A DNA stretch of 64,000 nt from Prauserella cavernicola (GCF_016595675.1 NZ_JAENJH010000002.1:434001-498000), one strand, 5' to 3'; shown: positions 34,134 to 43,182, counted from the first letter of the stretch. Notes: generated by a model not told the origin, from the sequence alone. Made by a program: numbers and translations.

Positions 34134-35360
34134 GTGGCACAGGCACTCAACACGACCGTGAACGGCAGCGATGGCAGTTGCCGCGAAGCCGCTAACTATC
34201 TCGCCAAGATCGCCAAGGCCGCGCACGGCGCCGCCGACGCGGCGCAACAGGCGCGCACGGTGGACGAGTCGAGCTGGTCGGGTCCAGCGCGCGACGCACA
34301 CGATGCGACCACGCAACGGTTTGGCCCGTCGACGGACCGGTTGGGTGAGCAGGCCGAAGAGATGGAACGGGCGCTGCGGGAGTTCGCAGACTCCTTGGGC
34401 GGCGTGATCCGACGCATGGACAACGCCCGCGGCAAAGCCAGCCTCGGCGGCCTGAAGATCGAGGGCCCGTTCATCTTCGCTCCAGAGCAGCCCGTCGCGG
34501 CAAACGTCGTGCCGACGGGACCGTGCGGCGGAGCGGAAGCACGCGAGGTGATGGCCCAGAACAAGGAGGCCATCGTCGCGCACAACGCTGCCGTAACCGA
34601 CTACAACGCCAAGGCCGCCGTCTACAACGAGTGCAAAGCCATCGTCACCGACGCCCGCAACCAGGAGGGCAACGCACACAATGCGGTGCAGCAGGTCTTC
34701 CAGAGTTCCAAGCCGGAGGACGACTACGTTGCCCTCGGCTTCACCACCGCCTCGCACTCCCGAGGTTTCGTCGCGAGCATGGAGAACAGTCGGCTGGAGT
34801 ACTCGAACCTGTCCGACCGGTTCCGCAACACCGGTGCCGACTTCACCAACTTCGCCCTCGGCAAGTTCAACCAGCTGCCCGAGAACTTCCAGAAGACACT
34901 CGTCACCTACATCTCCGCGACGAACGCCGGCGCCGAGTACTACCAGGCTAAGGCCAACGAGTACGGCCGCTATGTCAATGGCGTGCCACAGTGGGCACGC
35001 GACGTGCTGTCCAGCTACCCGGGCAAGGGCGCGATGTCCAACCCCGAGCCCGGTGTCGGCAAGGTGTATGAGACTGCCCGGAGCTACCTCAAGGGGCTTT
35101 CCTACATCGGCAGTGGACTCGTGGTCGCGAACGAAGTCCGCGGCGCGGTGAAGGGGGAACAGTCGTGGGGTAAGGCGATATCGGACACCGGCGTCATCAT
35201 CGCGGCATCGGCAGCCGGTGGCGCTGGTGCCGGTTGGGCATACGGTGCTCTCGTCGGCTCGGTAGGTGGTCCCGTCGGAGCGTTGGTTGTTGGTACCGCT
35301 GGCGGCATGCTCGGCGGCATCGCCGGGCAGTGGGTTGCCGATATCGTCAACCCCGAATAG
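34134..35360 (+). CDS. WXG-domain effector with glycine-rich C-terminal membrane domain
   Basis: A 408-residue protein. The N-terminal domain (about 1-100) is a helical hairpin with the WxG turn SWSGPARDAHD. A middle region (about 120-310) is helical and hydrophilic. The C-terminal 90 residues contain an alternating small-residue segment (AASAAGGAGAGWAYGALVG, then GGPVGALVVGTAGGMLGGIAG) typical of glycine-zipper hairpins that insert into membranes. There is no signal peptide. This is the architecture of LXG/WXG toxins exported by type VII secretion. The downstream two-helix membrane protein is a candidate immunity factor. Toxicity is inferred. Confidence 0.78.
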   Translation: MAQALNTTVNGSDGSCREAANYLAKIAKAAHGAADAAQQARTVDESSWSGPARDAHDATTQRFGPSTDRLGEQAEEMERALREFADSLGGVIRRMDNARGKASLGGLKIEGPFIFAPEQPVAANVVPTGPCGGAEAREVMAQNKEAIVAHNAAVTDYNAKAAVYNECKAIVTDARNQEGNAHNAVQQVFQSSKPEDDYVALGFTTASHSRGFVASMENSRLEYSNLSDRFRNTGADFTNFALGKFNQLPENFQKTLVTYISATNAGAEYYQAKANEYGRYVNGVPQWARDVLSSYPGKGAMSNPEPGVGKVYETARSYLKGLSYIGSGLVVANEVRGAVKGEQSWGKAISDTGVIIAASAAGGAGAGWAYGALVGSVGGPVGALVVGTAGGMLGGIAGQWVADIVNPE

Positions 35361-35381
35361 TCGCACGAGAGGTCTACCAGC

Positions 35382-36083
35382 ATGCCTGAGGGAACGCCGA
35401 GCGCCGAAGATGGCCTGCCACCCCGGCCGGACCCGGAGACCGGCAAACCGTTCCCACCGCACGCTCCCGGCTACACCGGAAACGACAAGCATCCTGAGGC
35501 CAATCCGCTGCGCGACATCACGCTGTCTCGCAAGCCCAAGCCGCCAGCTGGCCTTGGCACGACCCTCGCGTGGTGGCGCGACAGTCCGAAGGCCGGGCTC
35601 GCCAGAGCAGCGTTCGCGTTCGCTCTCATGGTGGTCGGCGTCGCCGTGATCGGGCTCTCGGGTGACGGCGACCTCAGCATTTTCGGCATCTGGCCGATCT
35701 GGATCGTCATCGTCGTGTTCGCCTACCTGGCGTCGAACCCTTTCAACATCGACACCATTTCGGCCGGCGCGGACTGGGTGCAATCGCGGCGCAGCCGGTT
35801 TAAGCGGACGAACTACGTCAAGGTCTACGAGCTCACCAAGATCCGCATCAGCTACGGCGGCGGGGACCTTCACCTCGCGATCTACGACAACGAGCGCGGT
35901 ATGGACCGCACCTACTCGGAGTGGCACCGCGACCGCCGCATCTGGGACCTCGTCTACAACGGAATCGTGCACTCTGTGGCCAACGGCGCCGACATCCGGC
36001 CCCGCGACATCGGTGCACTTCAACTGCGCAACAACCCCGCCCTCCACCTGCGCGAGCAACGCTCGAAGCACGAACGCAAGTAG
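35382..36083 (+). CDS. Two-helix membrane protein, candidate immunity factor
   Basis: A 233-residue protein. The first 70 residues are Pro-rich and hydrophilic. Two adjacent transmembrane helices (about 70-90 and 98-118; FAFALMVVGVAVIGL and PIWIVIVVFAYLA) precede a soluble C-terminal domain (about 135-233) ending in a basic tail. It starts 21 bp after the WXG effector, in the same direction. Position and topology fit an immunity protein for a membrane-active toxin, but I recognise no immunity family. Confidence 0.68.
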   Translation: MPEGTPSAEDGLPPRPDPETGKPFPPHAPGYTGNDKHPEANPLRDITLSRKPKPPAGLGTTLAWWRDSPKAGLARAAFAFALMVVGVAVIGLSGDGDLSIFGIWPIWIVIVVFAYLASNPFNIDTISAGADWVQSRRSRFKRTNYVKVYELTKIRISYGGGDLHLAIYDNERGMDRTYSEWHRDRRIWDLVYNGIVHSVANGADIRPRDIGALQLRNNPALHLREQRSKHERK

Positions 36084-36258
36084 CCGCAACGCCGGCAGGT
36101 CCGGCCGGGTGAATGACGCCGCCCTCGATCACAACGCGCGGAGGGGCTTCGAGCCCGTTGTCGGCTGGTTCCACTGCCCGAGCGCCTAGGGCGCCGACGA
36201 TGTCATCGAGTGCATCAGCGAGTTCACTGAGCCCGTCCGCAGGCGATTCACCGCAACA

Positions 36259-36699
36259 TTGGCCAAGCTGCGCGCCACGCCGCGGGACACCGATCAGGCG
36301 GTGCAGGCGCGTATGCAGCGCCAAAACGCCCTGTACGACTCCTCGAAAACGGTCGAGCTGCTCACCACCGCGTTCGCTCTGCGCACGCCCATCGGCGAGC
36401 CGACCGTCATGGCCGCACAACTCGACCGCCTACTCGCACTCGACGGCCTCGCGAACGGGCACCTGCGGATCATCCCGCTCGACACCACCGTGCCGATGCC
36501 CCTGCTACACGGGTTCTGGATCCTCGACGACTACGTCCACGTCGAGACCCTCCACCAAGACGCGTCGACCAGTGCTCCAGGCGACGTCGAGCTCTACGGG
36601 CGGATCGCGGACATGCTGTGGTCGGCTGGCGTCAGCGGTTCCGACGCCCGCCGCATCGTCTCCAACGCCGCCCAGGCAAGCACGCGCGTCTCCGACTAG
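36259..36699 (+). pseudogene. Truncated Scr1-type (DUF5753) regulator
   Basis: A 146-codon frame matching the C-terminal DUF5753 half of XRE-type regulators: VQARMQRQNALYD, then GEPTVMAAQLDRLLAL and GHLRIIPLDTTVP are conserved pieces. The N-terminal helix-turn-helix is missing; the 175 bp upstream contain related sequence interrupted by a stop codon (TAG at 36187). It is therefore probably a decayed gene, although the frame itself is intact. Its stop overlaps that of the convergent glycosyltransferase remnant. Confidence 0.7.
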
Positions 36700-37210
36700 A
36701 TCGCGTGCTCCCACACGGCGAGTGCGTGCGCGCTGAACCACGCGCCGCCGAGGACGAACAACGCCAGCGCCGCAAGCTGAGTACTCGTTCGCCGGCGGAC
36801 GAGCCCTACCGCGACCGGGATCAGCAGGACAAACGCGCCCACGAGCATGAACCGCGGCTTGGCGTGCGGGACGCCGGCCACGGCTGACACGAAGAACCCG
36901 GCCGCCGCAGTCGACACCCCCGGCAGATCGGCGACGGCCGCAACGAGCGCCGGATAGAGGGGGAAGAACCCGAACGGCGCCGCAGCGTACGGGTCGCCGT
37001 TGGCGTTCCGCGACATCTCGCCCACGCCGCCGTAGCCGCGATCGGCGATGCCGAGGTACTACTGCCCATCCCACACCGTCAACTCGCCGAGCAGCGGCAC
37101 ACCCTGTCGGGCAGACATGAGCGCGAGCACCGCAACGCCCAACCCGCGCACGAGCAGGTAAGCGGCCAACCCCGCGAGCGCGCGGCACCGTAGTAGTCGC
37201 GAACACAGCT
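36696..37210 (-). pseudogene. Decayed membrane mannosyltransferase-like gene
   Basis: Reading leftward, LAGLAAYLLVRGLGVAVLAL leads to VWDGQ, then an in-frame TAG where the family has Trp, then YLGIADRGYGG; this WDGxWYLxIAxxGY order is the luminal signature of polyprenol-dependent mannosyltransferases. Shortly after FFPLYPALVAAVA the sequence jumps to the C-terminal KPRFMLVGAFVLL, so several transmembrane segments are deleted. Both a nonsense change and a large internal deletion make it non-functional. Confidence 0.75.
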
Positions 37211-37259
37211 CGCCAGAAATACGCAGCAGGCGTGATCGCGTGCGAGTTACGCTCGCCCG

Positions 37260-38429
37260 ATGTTCGTCGCTGACGACCCCGCGTTCATCGCCGACCCCTA
37301 CCCCGAGTTTCACAGGCTGCGCGCCCTCGACGAGGTGCACTGGCACGAAGGACTCGGTCAGTTCATCGCCGTGTCACACGCTGCGGCCGCGGCTGTCCTG
37401 CGGCACCGCTCGCTCGGCCGAATCTGGACCGACGCGACGCCGCTTGAACAGTTCGCCTCGTTCAACCTCTTGCATCGGAACTCGCTTCTTGAGAACGAGC
37501 CGCCGACACACACGCGGCTACGCCGGTCGGTGTCTGCCGCATTTGCGCGGGGACACGTCGAGCGGCTACGTCCGACGGTCGAAGTCCTAGCCGATGGCTT
37601 GGTCGAGACGCTCGCCGAGAAGATCTCTGCGGACGGAGAGGCTGACCTGCTTGAACACGTCGCGCAGCCGCTGCCGGCTCAGGTGATCGCCGAGCTTCTC
37701 GGAGTGCCGAAGCAGGAGGCGCCCCGGCTTGTGGTTTTAAGTAACTCCATCGTCAAGATGTACGAGTACGACCTGCCCGAGGATCTGCGGCGCGAGGCCG
37801 AGGCCGCCGCGGAGGCATTCGCCGGCTACCTGCGCGAGCTCACCGAGCAACGCGCGAGCCACCCCGGAGACGACCTGCTGAGCCACCTCGTCGCGGCCGA
37901 CCTGACGGGCGACGAGGTGGTGGCCACCGGCGTGTTGCTGTTGATGGCGGGCCACGAGGCGACCGTGAACGTGATCGGCAACGGCACCACCGCGCTGCTG
38001 ACCCACCGAAGCGAGTGGAAACGCCTGGTCGCCGACCCCGGGCTCGTGGAACCGGCGACCGAGGAGCTGATCCGGTACGACTCGCCGCTGCAGCTGTTCG
38101 AACGCACGGCCACGGCCGACGTCGAGATCGCGGGCCACCGAGTGGCGGAGGGCGAGAAGATCGCCGCGCTGCTCGGCGCCGCGGCGAGGGACCCCGAGGT
38201 GTTCGACGACCCCGGCACCCTCGACATCGGCCGCTCCCCGAACCCGCACCTTGGCTTCGGCGGCGGCATCCACTACTGCCTCGGCGCGCCGCTCGCGCGA
38301 ATCGAGATCGCGGCGGCGCTGGGCGCACTGCGGCAACGGCTGCCCGGACTGCGTCTGGCAAGGCAGCCGGAGCGGCGGCCGGAGTTCGTCATCCGCGGGC
38401 TGCGCACGCTGCCGGTCACCACGGACTGA
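37260..38429 (+). CDS. Cytochrome P450
   Basis: A 389-residue soluble bacterial P450 monooxygenase. The I-helix motif is LLLMAGHEATVN, the ExxR of the K-helix is in TEELIRYDSP, and the heme-binding loop is LGFGGGIHYCLGAPLAR with the ligand Cys near residue 340. The length is slightly short but complete. The first 41 codons are paralogous to the remnant at 32551. Redox partners are not encoded nearby, and no biosynthetic genes surround it. Confidence 0.94.
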   Translation: MFVADDPAFIADPYPEFHRLRALDEVHWHEGLGQFIAVSHAAAAAVLRHRSLGRIWTDATPLEQFASFNLLHRNSLLENEPPTHTRLRRSVSAAFARGHVERLRPTVEVLADGLVETLAEKISADGEADLLEHVAQPLPAQVIAELLGVPKQEAPRLVVLSNSIVKMYEYDLPEDLRREAEAAAEAFAGYLRELTEQRASHPGDDLLSHLVAADLTGDEVVATGVLLLMAGHEATVNVIGNGTTALLTHRSEWKRLVADPGLVEPATEELIRYDSPLQLFERTATADVEIAGHRVAEGEKIAALLGAAARDPEVFDDPGTLDIGRSPNPHLGFGGGIHYCLGAPLARIEIAAALGALRQRLPGLRLARQPERRPEFVIRGLRTLPVTTD

Positions 38430-38439
38430 CGCGGAACGC

Positions 38440-38690
38440 ACGGCTCGCAGGCTGCGAGTGCACGCCTCTCGGGCGTGAGTGCACCAGCCACGCGGGCTTG
38501 CACAACTCGCGAGCCCGAGCGCACGACTCGCCCTCTGGAACGCACGACTCGCGGAGCGCACGACTCGCACGCCCCGCGAATGTGCAACTCGCGCACCGGA
38601 GCGGGGGACTCGCGCACCGGAGCGGGGGACTCGCGCGCTGGAGTGGGGGACTCGCGGGCTGGAGCGCGCGGCTCGCGCGGGGTGGCCGCG
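38440..38690. repeat. Array of degenerate GC-rich repeats downstream of the P450
   Basis: About a dozen imperfect copies of a unit around CGCACGACTCGCG, spaced roughly 17-22 bp, fill the gap between the convergent P450 and DUF4328 genes. Near its right end the unit is GGAGCGGGGGACTCGCGCACC, repeated almost exactly twice. No gene is apparent in this 267-bp stretch. Confidence 0.75.
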
Positions 38691-38696
38691 AGTGGT

Positions 38697-39608
38697 TCAG
38701 CGGGTTGAGGTTTTGGGGCGGGGGTGGCGGGCGACTTCGGGGGCGCCGGTCACCTTCACCACGCGCAGCGGGCGGGCCTGGTGGTGTTCGGTGGGCGCCA
38801 GCAGGCTCGTGATGCTGCCGACCACCAGCGCCGTCACCACCGCGAGCCCGGCCGCGGAGAGCTGGGTGAACGCGTTGAGCAGCACGCCGTCGGCGTCGGC
38901 CTGCACGCCGTCCTTCATCCGCCAGATGATCGTGAACACCAGCAGCACGGCGTTGAGCACCCACGTCGCCCACCAGCCGTACACCAGCCGCGAGGGCCGG
39001 GGGCGCACGTCGGCGGGACGGCGCAGCGTCGCGTGCTCCAGCTCGGCGAGGATCGGGCCCGCGAGCACCAGGTTGGCTCCCGGCACCAGCGTGCCCACCA
39101 GCACCTGCCACACCGGGCGCGGCGGTTCCTGGCCCGACTCGTCTGCAGCGGCCGAGCGCGCCACCAGCAGCCACCACACCGCGGCCGCGATCGCGAACAA
39201 CGCCATCACGAACGTGAGCAGCGAGAACGCGAGCACCATCGCGTCGGACGCACCGACCACGCCGGGGCTCAGCGCGGAGTCCCTGCTCTGCACGAGCAGC
39301 ACGTAGCGCCAGACCTCCGAGCCACCGGCCACGACGGCGAGCGCCGCGAGCGTCCACAGCAGCGCCACCGCATTGCGCGCGATCATGCGCAGCCGCTGCA
39401 GCGGCACGGTGACGTCGGACGCCGTGCCGGGAACGGCCGTCGGCCTTCGCCACGCGAGGTTGGGAAAACCCCAGCGCGGTGGAGTCGGGTAGTGCGGTGG
39501 CCCGGTGTAGGGCGCCTGCGCCGTGGCGCGGCGACGCGGCTGCGCGCCGGGGGGCACCGAGGCGACCCACCGCACGCGCATCCGGCTGCGCGGTTGCCAG
39601 GGCTGCAT
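38697..39608 (-). CDS. DUF4328 membrane protein
   Basis: A 303-residue protein with a proline-rich cytoplasmic N-terminus (about 1-70) and about six transmembrane helices. The segment PVWQVLVGTLVPGANLVLAGPILAELEHA-type sequence (VPGANL near residue 188) is characteristic of DUF4328, and LVYGWWATWVLNA follows. The C-terminus is basic. Function unknown. It lies four bases downstream of the rhodanese gene's stop, in the same direction. Confidence 0.85.
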   Translation of the reverse strand: MQPWQPRSRMRVRWVASVPPGAQPRRRATAQAPYTGPPHYPTPPRWGFPNLAWRRPTAVPGTASDVTVPLQRLRMIARNAVALLWTLAALAVVAGGSEVWRYVLLVQSRDSALSPGVVGASDAMVLAFSLLTFVMALFAIAAAVWWLLVARSAAADESGQEPPRPVWQVLVGTLVPGANLVLAGPILAELEHATLRRPADVRPRPSRLVYGWWATWVLNAVLLVFTIIWRMKDGVQADADGVLLNAFTQLSAAGLAVVTALVVGSITSLLAPTEHHQARPLRVVKVTGAPEVARHPRPKTSTR

Positions 39609-39611
39609 GGG

Positions 39612-39962
39612 TCAGAGCACCTCGGGGGGCACACCCTCGTGGTCGCCGACGATCGCTCGGCCCTCGGTGTGCCACGACTTCATGCCGCCCGCGACATTGA
39701 TCGCGTCGGCGAGGCCAGCCGCGTTGAGCCAGGCCGCGGCCCTGGCCGAGCGGCCGCCGCTGCGGCACACGACGTAGACGGGCCTGTCGTCGGGAAGGTC
39801 GGCCAGCTCACCGGCGCGGGCTGGAAGATCGCCCAGTGGGATGTGCACGGCCTCGGGCGCGTGGCCCGCCGCCCACTCGTCGGGCTCGCGCACGTCGAGC
39901 AGCACGAGGTCCTGCGACGGCAGGTCGGACACGGAGGCCGTCGGTATTTCGGCGGGGTTCAC
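39612..39962 (-). CDS. Rhodanese-like domain protein
   Basis: A 116-residue single rhodanese domain that transfers sulfane sulfur. LVLLDVREPDEWAAGH is the conserved N-terminal motif and VVCRSGGRSARAA is the active-site loop with the persulfide-forming Cys. The last conserved segment, NVAGGMKSW, is present. GTG 39962 gives a normal single-domain length; a longer start that overlaps the symporter gene is possible. Confidence 0.9.
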   Translation of the reverse strand: MNPAEIPTASVSDLPSQDLVLLDVREPDEWAAGHAPEAVHIPLGDLPARAGELADLPDDRPVYVVCRSGGRSARAAAWLNAAGLADAINVAGGMKSWHTEGRAIVGDHEGVPPEVL

Positions 39963-40009
39963 GTCCCCATCGTCGCATGTGAAGCCGTTGCCCGGAGGTG
40001 AAGACCCCC

Positions 40010-41770
40010 TCATTTGCGATGCCTGCCGCGCCCCGTGCGCACCCGCTCCTCGGCCTTGCCGAAGCGCGCGACCGCGCGGTCGCGCATGAAACCGAGCGGG
40101 TCGGGTGCGTGCAGGCGCAGCATCACGGCGTTGACGTCGTCGGGCACGCGCCGCGCGGTGCCGAGGCTGACGATCACCGTGAACAGGAACGCGGCGGTGA
40201 CGGTGAACAGCGCGGGCTGCTGGATGAACCACGGCGCCCAGCCGCCGGTGCGCTCGCTGACGGCGTTGAGCACCACGGCGGCCAGCACGAGCCCACCGCC
40301 GACGCACATGCCCGCCATCGCGCCGAGCCACGTGAGCCGCCGCCACCAGATGCCGAGCACCAGCACCGGGCAGAACGTCGAGGCCGCGAGCGCGAACGAC
40401 ATCCCGACGCTGAGCGAGAGGTCCTCGATCGGCAGCAGCACCGCCAGCGCGGCGGGCACGGCGGCCACGAAGATCGTCGCCGCGCGGAAGTCCCTGACCT
40501 TGCCGCCCAGCAGGTCGGTGGCGATCACCCCGGCCACGCTCACGAGCAGTCCGGACGCCGTGGCGAGGAAGGCGGCGAAGGCTCCCGCCGCCGTCACGGC
40601 GACCAGGAGCTGACCGGGCAGTCCGGGCAACATCGCCGCGGGCACCTCGAGCACAGCGGCGTCGGTGTTGCCGGTGACCAGCAACTTCGGCACGTACATC
40701 CGCGACAGGGCGCCGATCATCACCGGGAACAGGTAGAACAGCCCGAGCAGCAACAACACCTGCACGGTCGTGCGCCGCGCGGCCTTGCCGTCGGGGTTGG
40801 TGTAGAAGCGCACGAGCACGTGCGGCAGCCCCATGGTGCCGAGGAAGAGCGCGAACATCAGCGAGTACGTGGTGAGCAGCTCGGTCGAGTTCTCGGTCGG
40901 CCGAAGCCAGCTGTCGTTGGTCAGCGCGCCGTCGTCCACCACGGGCACGCGCGAGCCCTCCGCGAACACCAGCTCGCTGCCCGGCGGCGGCGAGTAGTCC
41001 TCACCCGGCAGCCACAGCTCGTCGGCACCGTCGACCGCCACGGGCGTCGGTTGGGCGACGCCCAGCGTCACGTCGGTCTCGATGGTCACCGTGGTGTCGT
41101 CGGTGAACCTCGGCGGCGCCTCCTGGCCGAGCGAGCCCGCCGAGCCCGAGCCTCCGGTACCGAAGAACACCACGCACAGGATGAACGTGGGCACCGCGAG
41201 GGCGAACAGCTTGAGCCAGTACTGGAACGCCTGCACGAGCGTGATCGCCCGCATGCCACCCGCCATCACGTTGGTGGCGATCACGACCGTGACCAGCACG
41301 GCGCCGAGCCACGCGGGCGCGGGCATGATCGCCGTCAGCGCGATCCCGGCGCCCTGCAGCTGCGGCAGCATGTAGAGCACGCCGATGAATACGACGACCC
41401 AGGTCGAGAGCGTGCGCAGTGCCGAGGAACCGAGCCTGGCCTCGATGAAGTCCGGCAGCGTGTAGGCACCGGAGCGGCGCAGCGGAGCGGCGACGAACAG
41501 CATCAGCGCGAGGTAGCCCGCGGTGAAGCCGATCGGGTACCACAGCGCGTCGGCGCCCTCCTTGAGGACGAGACCGGCGACGCCGAGGAACGAGGCGGCG
41601 GAGATGTACTCGCCGGAGATGGCGGCGGCGTTGCGCCGAGAGCGCACGGTGCGGCGGGCGACCAGGAAGTCGTGGGTGCTGCGCGCGAACCTGGACGTGC
41701 GGCGACCCAGGTAGTAGGTCACCACGATGACCAGCCCGACGCTGGTCAGCGCCCACGGGTTCACCTGCAC
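40010..41770 (-). CDS. Sodium/solute symporter of the acetate permease type
   Basis: A 586-residue secondary transporter of the SSS family with about 13 helices. The start is family-typical (a hydrophobic helix, then STHDFLVARRTVRSRRNAAAISGEYISAASFLG with the Na+-site serines). AGGMRAITLVQAFQYWLK and LPHVLVRFYT are further conserved segments. A large extracytoplasmic loop (about 225-300) separates helices, as in ActP/MctC-type monocarboxylate carriers. The small membrane protein just upstream is probably its accessory subunit, and the LytTR regulator may control it. Confidence 0.9.
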   Translation of the reverse strand: MQVNPWALTSVGLVIVVTYYLGRRTSRFARSTHDFLVARRTVRSRRNAAAISGEYISAASFLGVAGLVLKEGADALWYPIGFTAGYLALMLFVAAPLRRSGAYTLPDFIEARLGSSALRTLSTWVVVFIGVLYMLPQLQGAGIALTAIMPAPAWLGAVLVTVVIATNVMAGGMRAITLVQAFQYWLKLFALAVPTFILCVVFFGTGGSGSAGSLGQEAPPRFTDDTTVTIETDVTLGVAQPTPVAVDGADELWLPGEDYSPPPGSELVFAEGSRVPVVDDGALTNDSWLRPTENSTELLTTYSLMFALFLGTMGLPHVLVRFYTNPDGKAARRTTVQVLLLLGLFYLFPVMIGALSRMYVPKLLVTGNTDAAVLEVPAAMLPGLPGQLLVAVTAAGAFAAFLATASGLLVSVAGVIATDLLGGKVRDFRAATIFVAAVPAALAVLLPIEDLSLSVGMSFALAASTFCPVLVLGIWWRRLTWLGAMAGMCVGGGLVLAAVVLNAVSERTGGWAPWFIQQPALFTVTAAFLFTVIVSLGTARRVPDDVNAVMLRLHAPDPLGFMRDRAVARFGKAEERVRTGRGRHRK

Positions 41771-41810
41771 GGGCAGATCCTCGCAAAAGTCCGGTACCGC
41801 GCCGGCCGGC

Positions 41811-42293
41811 TCAGTTCTCGATCATGTCGACGAAGTCGCGCTCGTGCCGCTCCGCCAGCCGGTTGTACCACAGGCCCACACCGAACAGCAGCGGGAAGGG
41901 GGCCACGGCCAGCAGCAGCCACGCCAACGGGATGCCCACGAAGTTCAGCTCGGTGAACCCAGGCCAGAGGAAGAACACCGCGGGCAACGAGCCGAGCAGC
42001 GCCACGACGAGGGCCGCCAGCGCGAGGCCGGACCGCAGCTGGATCTTGATGAGGTCCTTGATGAGCAGCTCGCCCCAGCTGGTCTGCTGCTCCAGCTCCA
42101 CCCTGGCCCGCAGTGATCCCGAGCTGCGGCTGGGCTCGGCGAGCACCACGCGTTGCCGTCTGATGCGCGGTGGCGGTTCGGGCTCGGCGACTTCGGCGAC
42201 CGGCTCGACCGGGGGCTCCGGCTGGACGCTCTTGCCGAGCGTTGGATCCGGAGCCCGGATGCCGTCGACACTGGGGTAGAACTCGTCCGTCAT
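41811..42293 (-). CDS. Small membrane protein accompanying the symporter
   Basis: A 160-residue protein with a Pro/Glu-rich cytoplasmic N-terminus (about 1-70), two transmembrane helices (about 88-108 and 120-142) and a short C-terminal tail YNRLAERHERDFVDMIEN. Two-helix proteins with this tail pattern are often encoded with acetate-type symporters (compare DUF485). It lies between the symporter and LytTR genes with short spacing, so it belongs to that operon. Confidence 0.75.
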   Translation of the reverse strand: MTDEFYPSVDGIRAPDPTLGKSVQPEPPVEPVAEVAEPEPPPRIRRQRVVLAEPSRSSGSLRARVELEQQTSWGELLIKDLIKIQLRSGLALAALVVALLGSLPAVFFLWPGFTELNFVGIPLAWLLLAVAPFPLLFGVGLWYNRLAERHERDFVDMIEN

Positions 42294-42299
42294 GGAGGG

Positions 42300-43130
42300 T
42301 CAGCCGGCGCGGGACGAGCCGACCAGCCTGTCCTTGAGCTCGCGGGTGTGCCGCCTGCTGACGGGCAGCACCTTCTCGTCGTTGCCGATCACGACCTGGT
42401 AGCCGCCCTGCCCCATTCGCAGCTCCGTGATCAGCGGCAACGCGACCAGGAACGACCGGTGGATGCGCACGAAACCCGCCTTCTCCCAGCGCTCCTCGAG
42501 CTGCGCGAGCGGGATGCGGACCAGGTGGCTGCCCTCGGTGGTGAAGAGCCTGGCGTAGTCACCCTGCGCTTCCACCCAGCGCACCGACGAGCGCGGGATC
42601 AGCTTGGTGGTGCCGGCCAGTTCGACGGGGATCACCTCGTCGTCGCTCTTGATGGCCTCGGCGATACCGCCCGGCTCGGGAGCGGGCGTGCTCTGGAGCT
42701 TGTCCACGACCCTGACGACGGCCTTGTCGATGCGTTCCTGCCTGGCCGGCTTGAGCACGTAGTCGACGGCGCCGAGGTCGAACGCGTCGACGGCCTCGGT
42801 GGCGTGACCGGTGACGAACACCAGGACGGGCGCGGGGTTGAGCGAGGCGAAGACCCGCGACATCTCCATTCCCGACAGTCCGGGCATGTTGATGTCGGCG
42901 AACACCGCGTCCACCGGGGGCAGGCCGCGTTCCTTGCGGACGCGGATCTCCTCGTCCTCGGAACCGAGCAGGCGCAGGGCCTCGGAGGCGTCGACCGCGG
43001 GGATCACACGGCCGACGTGCGCGTTCGACTCAAGACAGTGCCGCAACTGGTCCAGGCCGGGCAGCTCGTCGTCCACCGCCAGGACGAGGAGCTTCCGAGT
43101 GTCGTCGTGAGTACTCACAGTGACCCGCAT
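42300..43130 (-). CDS. LytTR-family response regulator
   Basis: A 276-residue regulator: receiver domain (about 12-135) with the acidic pair in LAVDDELPG, phosphoacceptor Asp in VFADINMPG and Lys in DYVLKPA, followed by a C-terminal LytTR DNA-binding domain (about 165-270; VRWVEAQGDYARLFT, FVRIHRSFLVAL and LPVSRRHTRELKDRL). It probably pairs with the LytS-like kinase at 44035-45351, from which it is separated by the S49 peptidase gene, and may regulate the adjacent symporter genes. Confidence 0.93.
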   Translation of the reverse strand: MRVTVSTHDDTRKLLVLAVDDELPGLDQLRHCLESNAHVGRVIPAVDASEALRLLGSEDEEIRVRKERGLPPVDAVFADINMPGLSGMEMSRVFASLNPAPVLVFVTGHATEAVDAFDLGAVDYVLKPARQERIDKAVVRVVDKLQSTPAPEPGGIAEAIKSDDEVIPVELAGTTKLIPRSSVRWVEAQGDYARLFTTEGSHLVRIPLAQLEERWEKAGFVRIHRSFLVALPLITELRMGQGGYQVVIGNDEKVLPVSRRHTRELKDRLVGSSRAG

Positions 43131-43182
43131 ATTGCCTGGCTAGGCGTCCGATGTCTACACCGCGGTTGGGGAAAAGTACCGG

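Larger units (their letters stand above)
32674..37250. other. Accessory insert between two P450 5' ends
   Basis: This 4.6-kb segment separates the P450 remnant from the intact P450. It carries an ESX-linked cassette plus two degraded genes, has visibly lower GC than the flanks in places, and has no recognisable transposase or integrase. Its right edge could also lie inside the P450 at 37260-38429, whose first third reads less GC-rich than the rest. Confidence 0.55.

Noticed and set aside
33691-35360. Complete ESX secretion locus
   Set aside because: No eccB, eccC, eccD, eccE or mycosin gene occurs in the window; only substrates are present.
37260-38429. Secondary-metabolite cluster around the P450 and the AfsR-like regulator
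   Set aside because: No synthase, tailoring or transporter genes accompany either gene, and they are 31 kb apart.
38440-38690. CRISPR-like regular array
   Set aside because: Repeats are degenerate, units are shorter than CRISPR repeats, there are no distinct spacers and no cas genes nearby.
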